Positions 32,187 through 40,852 are shown, numbered from the stretch's first letter. The stretch is 41,073 nt of DNA from an uncultured Saprospiraceae bacterium (GCA_937950315.1 CALFDU010000012.1:1-41073), one strand, 5' to 3'. Translations and numbers: made by a program. Notes: generated by a model not told the origin, from the letters alone.

Positions 32187-33908
32187 CTACTCAATATTTT
32201 TTTGAGTAGCCCTGAATTTTCGATCTTCTTTCCTATCTGGGTTGTCAATTCGTTTTACAGCATCACTTACATTGATGTGATGCCTGTCAAGCTCACCTAA
32301 TAGTCCAGCCTTGTGAAGCATATCTCTTACTGGTCCAATAGCCCCGCACATATGAAGTTCTATATTACGACCTTTCAAAAAATTGTCAATTTCGTATAAT
32401 ACGTTGGTTCCGCTACTGTCCAGATCATATATCAATTTGGCATCCAATAAGATGTATTTCAACTTTGGCTTTAAGTCTATATATTCCAATATTTTATCCT
32501 TAAAAACGGATGTGTTTGCAAAGAAAATTTGATTTTCAAACCGGAATACTACCATGTCTTCTCTTTCTTTCGCTTCCGCAAATCTTGTTACATCTTTATA
32601 AGAAGGAGTTCCTGCGATATTTCCAAGAGTGACAATATTAGGATTGGATATCTTATATAAAATCGCAAGAATAGAAAACAATACTCCCACCAAAACACCA
32701 AGCTCAATTCCCAGAAGAAGAGTGCAGATGAAGGTGATGATCATCATAATAAAATCTGGTTTGTGGATCCTCCATAAATGTTTGGCTTCTTTGATATTGA
32801 ACAATCCAAAAACAGACACCAAAATAATTCCAGCCAACACGGGTTTTGGGAGAAAATAAAATATTCCTGTCAAGAACAATAAGGTAAGGATGATCATTAA
32901 GACCGTAATAAAAGATGCAAGGGTAGTTTTAGCTCCCGCCTCACTGTTGATCGCCGATCTAGTAAAACTTCCTGAAGTAGGAATCGCCTGAAAAAACGCT
33001 CCTCCTATTTTCGCAAAACCAATCGCCTTCAATTCACTGTTTGGAAAAACTCGATGATCCCTGTACTTTACTTCAAGTGCTTTTGCAATCCCAATACATT
33101 CCACAATCCCAATTAGCGTTACAGTTAATATAGTAGGAATCAATAATTTGACTTGATCGAAAGAAAGCAAAATGGGATTAAATGATGGCAGACCACTCGG
33201 GATGCTACCTACAATAGCAACTCCCTTTGACTCAAATCCTACAAAATATGAAAGAGCGATGGATAAAATAACTGCTATCAAAGGACCTGGGATGGATCGA
33301 CTCATTTTTTTAAACCCAATGATGATTGCCATGGTCGCCAGGGTCAAGCCCAAACTAATAGGATTTGTGTTGGCAACATGCTTAAAGCAATACATACATA
33401 TGTCTAGGATGTTATCAAATGAAGGCATCTCAATACCCAACGCATCTTTTAATTGGGAGACCAATATGATTATTGCAGCTGCCGAGGTAAATCCAACAAT
33501 AACAGGCTGTGATAAAAAATTCACAACAAATCCTAATCTAAAAAACCCCAACAAAGCCTGCAGTATTCCTATCAACAATCCTGCCCCCAGCACCAATGTG
33601 ATGTACTCTTGGCTACCCGGTTCAGCAAGTTGACTTACTCCTGATAGAATCAATAATGATGAAATGGCAACAGGACCTACCGACATTTTTGTAGAAGAAG
33701 CAAAGATCGCATATAGTAATAATGGAATCAGCCCACCATATAAACCATAGATTGCAGGTAGCCCAGCCAACATCGCATATGCCATCGCCTGAGGTATTAA
33801 TATACTAGCCACAGTAATCCCCGCAAAAATATCCGCTCTTAGATAAGAGCTTTTGTAATTCCTTATCGTATTTATGAAAGGAATGGTGGTTTCTTTTGTT
33901 TGACTCAT
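32187..33908 (-). CDS. SulP-family anion transporter with STAS domain
   Basis: The 573-residue product has the SulP start (YLRADIFAGITVASILIPQAMAYAMLAGLPAIYGLYGGLIP) and 10 to 12 membrane segments, including VGPVAISSL, GIVECIGIAKALEVKY and IPTSGSFTRSAINSEAGAKT. The C-terminal STAS domain starts at about residue 445 (MVVFRFENQIFFANTSVFKDKIL) and includes YDLDSSGTNVLYEI. SulP proteins import sulfate, bicarbonate or other anions. The exact ion is not readable from sequence. A sulfate role would suit the sulfotransferase-type unit at 3.4-6.2 kb, but they are far apart and no PAPS synthesis genes are seen. Confidence 0.92.
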   Translation of the reverse strand: MSQTKETTIPFINTIRNYKSSYLRADIFAGITVASILIPQAMAYAMLAGLPAIYGLYGGLIPLLLYAIFASSTKMSVGPVAISSLLILSGVSQLAEPGSQEYITLVLGAGLLIGILQALLGFFRLGFVVNFLSQPVIVGFTSAAAIIILVSQLKDALGIEMPSFDNILDICMYCFKHVANTNPISLGLTLATMAIIIGFKKMSRSIPGPLIAVILSIALSYFVGFESKGVAIVGSIPSGLPSFNPILLSFDQVKLLIPTILTVTLIGIVECIGIAKALEVKYRDHRVFPNSELKAIGFAKIGGAFFQAIPTSGSFTRSAINSEAGAKTTLASFITVLMIILTLLFLTGIFYFLPKPVLAGIILVSVFGLFNIKEAKHLWRIHKPDFIMMIITFICTLLLGIELGVLVGVLFSILAILYKISNPNIVTLGNIAGTPSYKDVTRFAEAKEREDMVVFRFENQIFFANTSVFKDKILEYIDLKPKLKYILLDAKLIYDLDSSGTNVLYEIDNFLKGRNIELHMCGAIGPVRDMLHKAGLLGELDRHHINVSDAVKRIDNPDRKEDRKFRATQKNIE

Positions 33909-33914
33909 TTAACA

Positions 33915-33922
33915 CAAAGCTA
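33915..33922 (-). promoter_or_regulatory. -7 box just upstream of the SulP start
   Basis: On the minus strand TAGCTTTG at 33922-33915 precedes the ATG at 33908 by six bases, so any transcript would have a very short leader. No TTG at -33. Confidence 0.35.
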
Positions 33923-33971
33923 CACCATGACCTCTTAGATTTTAATACATTTACAAAAATTAAGTACCCAA

Positions 33972-34640
33972 ATGATAATTCCAGTAGGTGATGAAAATGT
34001 GGTAGGAGGAGCAAAACCAATCTTCTCCTATGCCTTTATTGTATTGAATGTATTAATATTCATCTTCCATATTTCACTGGGTTCTATTGAAGCAATTACC
34101 CAATTCGCCAACGATTTTGGAGCAATTCCTTCAGAAATACTGCGATTTGAGGATTTATACACACTAGGGACCTCCATTTTTCTTCATGGCGGTTTTATGC
34201 ACTTAGCCGGAAATATGCTGTTTCTTTGGCTTTTTGCCGATAACATAGAAGCAAATGCTGGGAATTTACATTTCCTATTTTTCTATCTTCTTGGTGGTTT
34301 GGTAGCATCCTTGGCCCATGTTTTTTTAACTGATACACCAGATATTCCTACAGTTGGTGCAAGCGGAGCTATCTCTGCCGTCATGGGAGCATACATGGTT
34401 TGCTTCCCAAAATCCAAGATCCGGATGATGATATTGATTCTTTTTAAATCATTTTATATACCTGCCATACTATTTTTAGGCTTCTGGTTTGCTCAACAGA
34501 TCTTTTCTTCTTTCGCTGTCACAGACTCAGAACAGGGTGGTGTTGCGTGGTGGGCACATATTGGTGGTTTTGTTTTTGGAGTTCTTTACGCACTTTTATT
34601 TTTCAAAAATAAACCAAAGGCAGAATATAATTACGTCTGA
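33972..34640 (+). CDS. Rhomboid-family intramembrane serine protease
   Basis: The 222-residue product has six membrane segments. Catalytic features are TVGASGAISAVMG, with the GASG serine near residue 133, and WAHIGGFVFGVLY with the His near 196. The conserved FLHGGFMHLAGNMLFLWLFADNIE loop (H-x-x-N) stabilises the transition state. Rhomboids cut substrate helices within the membrane. Partner substrate is unknown. The gene is divergent from the SulP gene across 63 bases. Confidence 0.92.
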   Translation: MIIPVGDENVVGGAKPIFSYAFIVLNVLIFIFHISLGSIEAITQFANDFGAIPSEILRFEDLYTLGTSIFLHGGFMHLAGNMLFLWLFADNIEANAGNLHFLFFYLLGGLVASLAHVFLTDTPDIPTVGASGAISAVMGAYMVCFPKSKIRMMILILFKSFYIPAILFLGFWFAQQIFSSFAVTDSEQGGVAWWAHIGGFVFGVLYALLFFKNKPKAEYNYV

Positions 34641-34845
34641 ATTCTGCAATATCTTTCTAACAGAATTATCTCTTATCTAAACGAATTGTTAAAATTTTCA
34701 TTTTTTTCATTTTGAGGATGACCTCATGTGACTTTTTGCGTCTTAAAAATGTGTTCGACAGATTTGAACTTGTAGTAAAGAAAAGAACACAAACAAATAG
34801 ATATAAAGAAGTAAGTCAAGATAGGAATTGATCAGCATTACTTGT

Positions 34846-34873
34846 AAAGGCCTTTCAAAAGTGGAAGGTCTTT
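34846..34873 (+). terminator. Hairpin, possible terminator
   Basis: An 11-bp stem with two G-T pairs (34846-34856 with 34863-34873) and a 6-base loop lies in the 284-base gap after the rhomboid gene. The T run after it is interrupted, so termination is uncertain. Confidence 0.4.
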
Positions 34874-34924
34874 CATGTTTTATAGACTTTAGGTTTTCCA
34901 GATCTTCATCTTATCTTTAGTTCC

Positions 34925-36016
34925 ATGAAACACAAAAGTATCTATGTTGCCGCCTCTAGTCAACATGTTGGAAAAACCACCTCTACCTTAGGTATCGTAT
35001 CTGGGCTCAATAAAGCAGGATACAATGTTGGTTATTGTAAACCAGTAGGCCAAAATCACCTTTCGGTAAATGGAAACAAAGTCGATAAGGACGCAGTGCT
35101 ATTTGCTGACCTCCTTAATTTCGAAATAATTCCAGAAATCCATAGCCCTGTAATCCTTGCCAAGGGAGCTACAAAATCCATTTTAGATAACCCAGATCAA
35201 TATCTCAAAAAGCTGGATGAAATGATCATGCACGCCAAGGATGAACTTTGCAAAAAAACAGACTATATTATATATGAAGGAACTGGTCATGTAGGAGTAG
35301 GGTCTGTGGCCAATCTTTCTAATGCGCGCGTAGCCAAAATGCTAGGCGCTGAAGTCATTATGATCGTTGAGGGAGGGATTGGAAGTACGATCGATATGCT
35401 GAACATGTGTTTGTCGTTATTTAGAGAAGAAGGAGTCCCGATTTTAGGTGTGCTAATAAATAAGGTGCTACCAGAAAAAATCTCTATGGTTGAGGAGTAT
35501 GTCGGAAAATGGCTCAAGAGCCAAGGCATCAGCCTTTTAGGTGTCATCCCATATGACAAAACCTTAGGCTATCCATTAATATGGACAATAGCAAAAGCAA
35601 TCGAAGGAAAATTTGAGGCGTTTGAAGCTCGTGGTTATCAAAAAATTGATAAAATCATGGCAGGTTCGTTGATCAAGAGTGAAGATTTTGAAGAAGCCGA
35701 AGACATATTATTAATTGTAAGTTCAAGGGTTGTAGATACAGCACTTAATCACGTAGTAGATTATTACAATGAAAAAGGTTTGGATAAATCACCCATTGCT
35801 GGAATCGTAGTCACAGGTAATGGGCCGCTTTCGCAAAATAGTTTGGATTTTATTCAAGAACATAAAGTGCCTTTAATCAGAACACAACTTGATACGTATG
35901 CAGTGGTTGTTAAATTTTCAAAACTTGAAGTAAAAATAAATAGAAAGACTCCTTGGAAAATTGCAAAAGCTATTGAGTTGATCAATGAAAACGTAGAGTT
36001 GAATTTTTTAGACTAA
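34925..36016 (+). CDS. BioD-like N-terminal domain / DRTGG protein (phosphotransacetylase N-terminal type)
   Basis: The 363-residue product starts KSIYVAASSQHVGKTTSTLGI, a P-loop at residues about 11-19 as in dethiobiotin-synthetase-type ATPases. The centre has VIMIVEGGIGSTIDMLNMCL, and VLINKVLPEKI. The C-terminal half (about 215-330) fits a DRTGG domain: MAGSLIKSEDFEEAEDILLIVSSRVVDTALNHVVDYY and GIVVTGNGPLSQNSLDFI. In many phosphotransacetylases these two domains form a regulatory N-terminal part; here they stand alone, with no pta or ackA nearby. It may act in trans or independently. TATCTTTA at 34912-34919 resembles a -7 box. Confidence 0.85.
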   Translation: MKHKSIYVAASSQHVGKTTSTLGIVSGLNKAGYNVGYCKPVGQNHLSVNGNKVDKDAVLFADLLNFEIIPEIHSPVILAKGATKSILDNPDQYLKKLDEMIMHAKDELCKKTDYIIYEGTGHVGVGSVANLSNARVAKMLGAEVIMIVEGGIGSTIDMLNMCLSLFREEGVPILGVLINKVLPEKISMVEEYVGKWLKSQGISLLGVIPYDKTLGYPLIWTIAKAIEGKFEAFEARGYQKIDKIMAGSLIKSEDFEEAEDILLIVSSRVVDTALNHVVDYYNEKGLDKSPIAGIVVTGNGPLSQNSLDFIQEHKVPLIRTQLDTYAVVVKFSKLEVKINRKTPWKIAKAIELINENVELNFLD

Positions 36017-36187
36017 AATGTTGAAAGGAATATAAATGGACATTTGATAATTGATTTTGATAAAAATATAGGCTAATCAAAACTTTTATGGATCTAATTC
36101 ATTTATAGTGTACACAAGCATTTAGCATATATTGCTAATATAAAATTTTGAAAATAAAGTGACATAAGATATAAGATTCGTCTTAAA
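36017..36187. other. Intergenic, A+T-rich
   Basis: Part of a 673-base gene-free region (36017-36689). It holds a small hairpin, TTAGCA-TATAT-TGCTAA at 36122-36138. No coding frame of note. Confidence 0.5.
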
Positions 36188-36249
36188 GATGGAAGTTGTT
36201 CTATAATGATTGGCTAGTGTTTGGATTTATCCAGGCACTAGTTTTTTTT
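36188..36249 (+). ncRNA. Structured 62-nt repeat element, copy 1 (candidate small RNA or terminator element)
   Basis: The 5' half, starting GATGGAAGTTGTTCTATAAT, is identical to copy 2 at 36613. It is followed by a hairpin (CTAGTG at 36214-36219 pairing with CACTAG at 36236-36241, inner pairs continuing to a short loop) and eight T. The base of the hairpin is identical in copy 2 while the apical part differs, with pairing kept. No -7 box lies at the matching position upstream, so this copy might be processed from, or terminate, a longer transcript such as that of the BioD/DRTGG gene. Confidence 0.5.
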
Positions 36250-36603
36250 GTGCCCATATTTCCTTCCCTAAACCAATTTTTAAAAGTTTTTATCAATTGG
36301 CCTTCCTAAGATTCTAATAAATTCTTCTGATTCAGAAGGCAAAGATTTACCATTCATGTAAGTCAGAAAATCGAACATTTCTCAATAACAAATCCCTAAT
36401 TATCTATTAAGGTGGTAAATCATAATTTGTAGATTCCCCAAATTCAGTTTTGAGATTAAAATTTATAATAATATGATGGCTGGTGCAGCCGAAAATGAGC
36501 CGATCATAAATAAAAAAAGTGTCCATTTATGTCATTAGACACCAAAAATGTGTTTTTTAAATCTTTATTTATGCTGTTAGTATCGCAATAGTAAAATAGT
36601 TCC
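36250..36603. other. Intergenic between the two repeat copies
   Basis: This 354-base stretch has no coding frame I would support. It contains a short GTGTC/GACAC inverted pair (about 36519-36543). Confidence 0.4.
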
Positions 36604-36611
36604 TACTTTTG
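36604..36611 (+). promoter_or_regulatory. -7 box before repeat copy 2
   Basis: TACTTTTG fits TAnnTTTG and ends two bases before the conserved element begins, so the element start is near the expected transcription start. No properly spaced TTG is seen upstream. Confidence 0.4.
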
Positions 36612-36612
36612 C

Positions 36613-36674
36613 GATGGAAGTTGTTCTATAATGATTGGCTAGTGTTTAGATTCGTCTGAGCACTAGTTTTTTTT
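36613..36674 (+). ncRNA. Structured 62-nt repeat element, copy 2 (candidate small RNA)
   Basis: It has the same length and the same first 35 bases as copy 1. The hairpin is CTAGTG-TTTAGA-TTCG-TCTGAG-CACTAG (36639-36666) with a TTCG tetraloop, then eight T. The six differences from copy 1 are one compensatory pair change (G-C to A-T), two single changes that swap T-G and T-A pairs, and two loop changes. The T run, hairpin and preceding -7 box outline a complete transcription unit of about 62 nt. It faces the minus-strand DUF4920 gene and lacks a T run on that strand, so it is not that gene's terminator. Confidence 0.58.
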
Positions 36675-36689
36675 GTCCCCCCTAAGAAT

Positions 36690-37208
36690 CTATTCTTCTT
36701 TTTCAGCGAGCAAGATTACTCCATCAGACATAAATTTCAATTCTGAAATAGGTTCTTTGATTTGATCAATTTCTTCTTGCGATTTACCTTCATCCTCAGC
36801 ATAATGTTTCAATTCATCTACAGAAGTTACTTCCGTAAATGCTTTGCCTCTCATAATGACTTCTTGACCTTCACATTCCAATGGCATGAAAAAGCCGTAA
36901 TCTTTAAACTTTACAAAAATTTCCTCTCCAGTTTCTGATTCTACAGTCATCCAGCATCCTTTCTTTTTACACACAGATGTTACTGTTCCGGTAATTTTAG
37001 TCTCAATTTCTTCAGTATCTTTTAGTTTGATAATGACCTCATCCAAAGTCTCTGTCCCTTCATCATCAATTTTCTCTCCATAGAAAGTTTGGGTTCCATC
37101 TTTCGAAACTGTCGGTTCAACTTGAGCTTTGCAAGACACAAAGCCCGTAATCATTGGTAAAATTAACAATCCTATGATCACCTTTATTTGACTTGATCTT
37201 AAATTCAT
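36690..37208 (-). CDS. DUF4920-like lipoprotein
   Basis: The 172-residue product (ATG 37208) starts with a lipoprotein signal ending GFVSC (Cys26). The body fits DUF4920 as I recall it: GTQTFYGEKIDDEGTETLDEV, KITGTVTSVCKKKGCWMTVES, then IFVKFKDYGFFMPLECEGQEVIMRG. It has a short OB-like barrel with a conserved Cys pair (VCKKKGCW) that might bind metal or form a disulfide. Function is unknown. An earlier in-frame start at 37223 adds only five residues. Confidence 0.75.
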   Translation of the reverse strand: MNLRSSQIKVIIGLLILPMITGFVSCKAQVEPTVSKDGTQTFYGEKIDDEGTETLDEVIIKLKDTEEIETKITGTVTSVCKKKGCWMTVESETGEEIFVKFKDYGFFMPLECEGQEVIMRGKAFTEVTSVDELKHYAEDEGKSQEEIDQIKEPISELKFMSDGVILLAEKEE

Positions 37209-37236
37209 ATTAGTAAAAATCATATTTAAAAGTTGC

Positions 37237-37268
37237 TTGTATATGTGGTGAATAAATAATTATCTTTG
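37237..37268 (+). promoter_or_regulatory. Promoter of the rpsF-rpsR-rplI operon
   Basis: TTG at 37237-37239, 21 bases, then TATCTTTG at 37261-37268; the rpsF ATG is 44 bases further on. Confidence 0.68.
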
Positions 37269-37312
37269 CAGCCCTAAATTAAATAACATTTTTAAACCAT
37301 TTAAATCTATTC

Positions 37313-38137
37313 ATGCGTCAATATGAAATAACTTTCATCGTCGATCCCGTTCTGTCAGGCGATGAAATTACAAAGACAGCCGATACGTACTCAACACTTC
37401 TGAAAGATGAAGGGTGTGAGATGGTACATATCGAGAAGCTAGGCCTTAAGGAGTTAGCTTACCCAATCAACAAAAGAAGTTCTGGAGTTTACTACACCAT
37501 GGAATTTAAGACAGAAACTGGTGCAGTAATTCAAAAACTAGAATTGTCATTAAGACGTGACGAAAGAATAATAAGGTTCTTATCTGTATTCCTTGATAGA
37601 TACGGTATCAAATACAATGAAGATAAACGAAACGGCCTTATTGGTAAAAAAGAGAGTGTGATCAAGAATGGAGCAAACAAGGAACCTGAAAAGAAAAAAC
37701 CTGCAGCTCCGAGACCGATTGTTAAAATCGATAGATCTAAGCAAGGAGGGAAAGCAGCACCTGCCGTAGCAGCAGTTAAATCTGCGCCTGCAGCTGAAGA
37801 AGTAAAGGCAGCGGAAACAACTACAGAACCTGCTATTGCAGTTACTGAAACAGCTACCGCAACTACTGAAAAAGTTGACTTAGGAAAAATCGAAGGCATT
37901 GGACCAAAAACAATGACTCTATTGAATGAAGCGGGAATAAATTCTTATCAAGATTTAGCAAGCTCATCAGAATCAAGATTAAAAGAAATTTTAACGACAG
38001 CTGGTGGTGCATTTGCAACAATGAATCCTTCTACTTGGGGAAAACAAGCACAATTGGCTGCAGAAGGTCAATGGGATGAGCTTAAAACCTTACAAGACAA
38101 ACTAGATGGCGGAATTGATAGATCAGAAGAAGAATAA
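37313..38137 (+). CDS. rpsF: Ribosomal protein bS6 with long C-terminal extension and helix-hairpin-helix domain
   Basis: Residues 1-115 are a normal bS6: MRQYEITFIVDPVLS, LGLKELAYPINKRSSGVYY and LRRDERIIRFL. A Lys/Pro/Ala-rich linker (about 120-186) is followed by a helix-hairpin-helix-like module: LGKIEGIGPKTMTLLNEAGI, YQDLASSSESRLKEIL, then NPSTWGKQAQLAAEGQWDELKTLQDKLDGG. Similar modules occur at the C-terminus of bL21 in many Bacteroidota. bS6 binds bS18 in the small subunit, and bS18 is the next gene (28 bases). The extension makes the protein about twice the usual length. What the added module binds is unknown. Confidence 0.93.
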   Translation: MRQYEITFIVDPVLSGDEITKTADTYSTLLKDEGCEMVHIEKLGLKELAYPINKRSSGVYYTMEFKTETGAVIQKLELSLRRDERIIRFLSVFLDRYGIKYNEDKRNGLIGKKESVIKNGANKEPEKKKPAAPRPIVKIDRSKQGGKAAPAVAAVKSAPAAEEVKAAETTTEPAIAVTETATATTEKVDLGKIEGIGPKTMTLLNEAGINSYQDLASSSESRLKEILTTAGGAFATMNPSTWGKQAQLAAEGQWDELKTLQDKLDGGIDRSEEE

Positions 38138-38165
38138 TTCAATCACATTTAAAATTAATTAGATC

Positions 38166-38432
38166 ATGGCATCTAGAGATGATATAAAGTTTTTAAGTAA
38201 CCCAAATCTGGGTAAATCAAGAAAAAAATATTGCCGTTTCAAAAAGTTCGGCATCAAGCATATCGATTATAAGGATCCTGACTTTCTTGTTCAGTTTGTA
38301 AACGAACAAGGAAAAATTCTTCCTAGAAGAATTACAGGTAATTCATTAAAGTACCAAAAGAAAGTTGCTGTAGCAATCAAAAGAGCAAGACACCTTGCTT
38401 TGATGCCTTATGTAACGGATCTTTACAAATAA
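38166..38432 (+). CDS. rpsR: Ribosomal protein bS18
   Basis: The 88-residue product has [62 protein letters not shown], matching bS18 in length and order. It binds 16S rRNA as a pair with bS6, whose gene precedes it by 28 bases. rplI follows after 9 bases. Confidence 0.97.
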   Translation: MASRDDIKFLSNPNLGKSRKKYCRFKKFGIKHIDYKDPDFLVQFVNEQGKILPRRITGNSLKYQKKVAVAIKRARHLALMPYVTDLYK

Positions 38433-38441
38433 CATCTGATC

Positions 38442-38888
38442 ATGCAAATAATATTATTACAAGACATAGATAAAGTTGGCTACAAGCACGAAATTGCTAA
38501 AGTCAAAAATGGCTACGCTAGAAATTTTCTAATCCCTAATGGAATGGCAGTTATCGCTAATGGTCAGAACATGAAGAAATTAGATTCTCTTAAAGAAAAA
38601 GCCGCTCAAGAAGAAAATGCTAGACTTGATGATTACAAAGTAATGGCAGAGAAACTTGAAGGTCAAACTTTAAAGATTGCTGTAAAAGCAGGAACTAGTG
38701 GAAAGATATTTGGTTCAGTTAACAACACACAAGTAGTTAACGCAATCAAAGAAACTTTCGATATGGATGTAGAAAGAAGAAAGGTTGAATTACCGGAAGA
38801 CATCAAAGAGATCGGAACTTTCCCAGCTATTATCAATCTACACGAGCAAGTGAAAGCAAATGTAAACTTGGAGCTTATTCAAGATTAA
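38442..38888 (+). CDS. rplI: Ribosomal protein bL9
   Basis: The 148-residue product starts MQIILLQDIDKVGYKHEIAKVKNGYARNFLIPNGMAV, the bL9 signature region, continues through a charged linking helix (about 40-75), and has the C-terminal domain with KAGTSGKIFGSVNNTQV. It sits at the base of the L1 stalk of the large subunit. It ends the rpsF operon, with a terminator downstream. Confidence 0.97.
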   Translation: MQIILLQDIDKVGYKHEIAKVKNGYARNFLIPNGMAVIANGQNMKKLDSLKEKAAQEENARLDDYKVMAEKLEGQTLKIAVKAGTSGKIFGSVNNTQVVNAIKETFDMDVERRKVELPEDIKEIGTFPAIINLHEQVKANVNLELIQD

Positions 38889-38909
38889 TTAATACCACAT
38901 AAGAAATTG

Positions 38910-38945
38910 AAAAGGGAGTTCATTGTATGAGCTCCCTTTTTTTTA
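38910..38945 (+). terminator. Rho-independent terminator after rplI
   Basis: AAAAGGGAGTTCA (38910-38922) pairs with TGAGCTCCCTTTT (38928-38940, one T-G pair), with a 5-base loop and a T run. Confidence 0.88.
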
Positions 38946-38948
38946 TTC

Positions 38949-39692
38949 TTAGAAATGACAATCGCTTCCATAAGTATCCAACCAATCTTCACAACGTTCA
39001 TAATCTGGCATCACTTGCTTCACTATTTTCCAAAATGCCGGAGAATGATCCATCACCTTCAAGTGACTCAATTCATGTACGATGACATAGTCGATGACAT
39101 CTCGATTTGTCAACAACAATCTGCTAGACAGATTGATGTTTCTTTGTGATGAGCAACTTCCCCAATTCGTGGTGTTGTATTTTAAAAACACATTCTCCAA
39201 GGGCTCATGAAAAAAACGATCATTAATTTGATGGACTCGATGAGTAATAACTGGTAAGTAGGCTTTGTTGATCAGTTTTATAATAACACCTCTTATTCCA
39301 TCTTGCTGCGCTTTTATTTTTGCATTGGATGGACATTTGATGACAATCTTATCGCCTACAATCTTAGCCGTAATATTTTTTCTAACAGTTCGCTCAATGT
39401 CAAGATAATAGGTGTCACCCATAACTTTAAGGATTTCACCATGGACATAAATACGCGGAACCAATTGAGCCCACAGTCCTGGACTTTCCTTTAATCGAGC
39501 AGCAACCCATTTCTGAACTTTCTGCAATTCTCGCTGTAATAGTGGTCCGAAACCAGCTCCATGGGGCAGGCGCACAATGATGTATTTCTTCCCGATACTA
39601 TATCTTATTGAGTTCCTAAACTCTAAATAGACTCGTACGTCTATCTGACGGTCATTTATATATATATGTTCAGTAGAATACTTTCCTGCCAT
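38949..39692 (-). CDS. YgjP-like metal-dependent hydrolase
   Basis: The 247-residue product has the YgjP/DUF45 architecture: an N-terminal beta-rich part and a C-terminal zinc site VIVHELSHLKVMDHSPAFW (HExxH at 206-210 and a third His at 216). NTTNWGSCSSQRNINLSSRLL just before is conserved in the family. E. coli YgjP has been linked to UTP or nucleotide-phosphate hydrolysis; the role here is unknown. It follows serC on the same strand by 25 bases, so co-transcription is likely. Confidence 0.88.
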   Translation of the reverse strand: MAGKYSTEHIYINDRQIDVRVYLEFRNSIRYSIGKKYIIVRLPHGAGFGPLLQRELQKVQKWVAARLKESPGLWAQLVPRIYVHGEILKVMGDTYYLDIERTVRKNITAKIVGDKIVIKCPSNAKIKAQQDGIRGVIIKLINKAYLPVITHRVHQINDRFFHEPLENVFLKYNTTNWGSCSSQRNINLSSRLLLTNRDVIDYVIVHELSHLKVMDHSPAFWKIVKQVMPDYERCEDWLDTYGSDCHF

Positions 39693-39717
39693 GTATCAAT
39701 GAATGATATAGAAAAAA

Positions 39718-40779
39718 TTACCCCTTAAAGTCATTTATAACATTGGCCAAAGCTTCTACACTTGCTTTTTCCATAGCATTGTAAATAGACGCTCTGAATC
39801 CGCCAACAGATCTGTGACCTTTTACTCCTACACAATTCGCTGACGCTGCAGCGGCTAAAAACGCATCTTCAAGCCCATCGTCATTCAATTTAAATACGAC
39901 ATTCATTTTTGATCTATCTGCACCTTGAACTGGGGTATTAAATAAATCATTGTCATCAATGGCTTTGTATAATAAAGAAGATTTTTCTAGGTTTCTTTTT
40001 TCTGCTCCTGCTACTCCTCCGTTTTCCTTCAACCACTCAAGACTCAACATGGAAACAAAAATTGGAAATACAGGTGGCGTATTGAATGACGACCCTTTTT
40101 TAATGTGCGTATTGTAGTCCAACATGGTAGGAATGTCTCTATCTACTTTACCAAGGATGTCTTTTTTTACAATGACCAATGTAACTCCCGCTGGTCCTAA
40201 GTTTTTCTGAGCACCCGCATAGATCAAGTCAAATTTGGATACATCTAGCGGACGACTGAATATATCAGAAGACATATCACCGATCAATGGAGCATTAACT
40301 GAAGGTATATTGGCATACTGCGTACCATAGATAGTATTATTGGTAGTAATGTGTACAAACTTGAAATCTTTGGTTTCACCATCTATGGTAGGTATAGTAG
40401 TATAGCCAGTATCTGCTGAACTTGCAATCACCTCAATATTTCCAAAATGCTTGGCTTCTTTGATTGCCTTTGTTGACCAAGTTCCTGTATCTACGAATGC
40501 AGCAGTATCATCGTTGTTGAGAAGATTCATGCTGGTCATATAGAATTGTGAGCTTGCTCCACCAGTCAGGAAAAGTACCTCATAGTCTTCAGGAACGGAT
40601 AGTAGTTCTTTAACCATGCTATTGGTTTTCTCCATTACTTCAACAAAGTCTTTCGAACGATGAGAAATTTCTAAAATGGAGAGTCCAGAATCATTAAAAT
40701 TTAATATTGCGTCTGCTGATTTCTGAAAAACTTGTTTTGGTAGAATAGCTGGTCCAGCGTAGAAATTATGAATATTCAT
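39718..40779 (-). CDS. serC: Phosphoserine aminotransferase
   Basis: The 353-residue product matches SerC: MNIHNFYAGPAILPKQVF, LEISHRSKDF, LTGGASSQF, DMSSDIFSRPLDVSKFDLIYAGAQKNLGPAG with the PLP-binding Lys192, and VGGFRASIYNAM near the C-terminus. It converts 3-phosphohydroxypyruvate and glutamate to phosphoserine and 2-oxoglutarate in serine (and pyridoxine) biosynthesis. No serA or serB is in the window. It leads the YgjP-like gene. Confidence 0.97.
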   Translation of the reverse strand: MNIHNFYAGPAILPKQVFQKSADAILNFNDSGLSILEISHRSKDFVEVMEKTNSMVKELLSVPEDYEVLFLTGGASSQFYMTSMNLLNNDDTAAFVDTGTWSTKAIKEAKHFGNIEVIASSADTGYTTIPTIDGETKDFKFVHITTNNTIYGTQYANIPSVNAPLIGDMSSDIFSRPLDVSKFDLIYAGAQKNLGPAGVTLVIVKKDILGKVDRDIPTMLDYNTHIKKGSSFNTPPVFPIFVSMLSLEWLKENGGVAGAEKRNLEKSSLLYKAIDDNDLFNTPVQGADRSKMNVVFKLNDDGLEDAFLAAAASANCVGVKGHRSVGGFRASIYNAMEKASVEALANVINDFKG

Positions 40780-40852
40780 TAGTGTTACGGATTAATGTTT
40801 TTAGTGATTAAAATAGCATAGCGGAAAATTACGAAATTTTCTCAGGACATAG

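Noticed and set aside
36122-36138. TTAGCA-TATAT-TGCTAA hairpin
   Set aside because: A six-base A+T-rich stem is too weak to call as an RNA or terminator by itself.
37531-37899. Minus-strand frame inside rpsF
   Set aside because: It is the antisense shadow of the Ala/Lys-rich linker.
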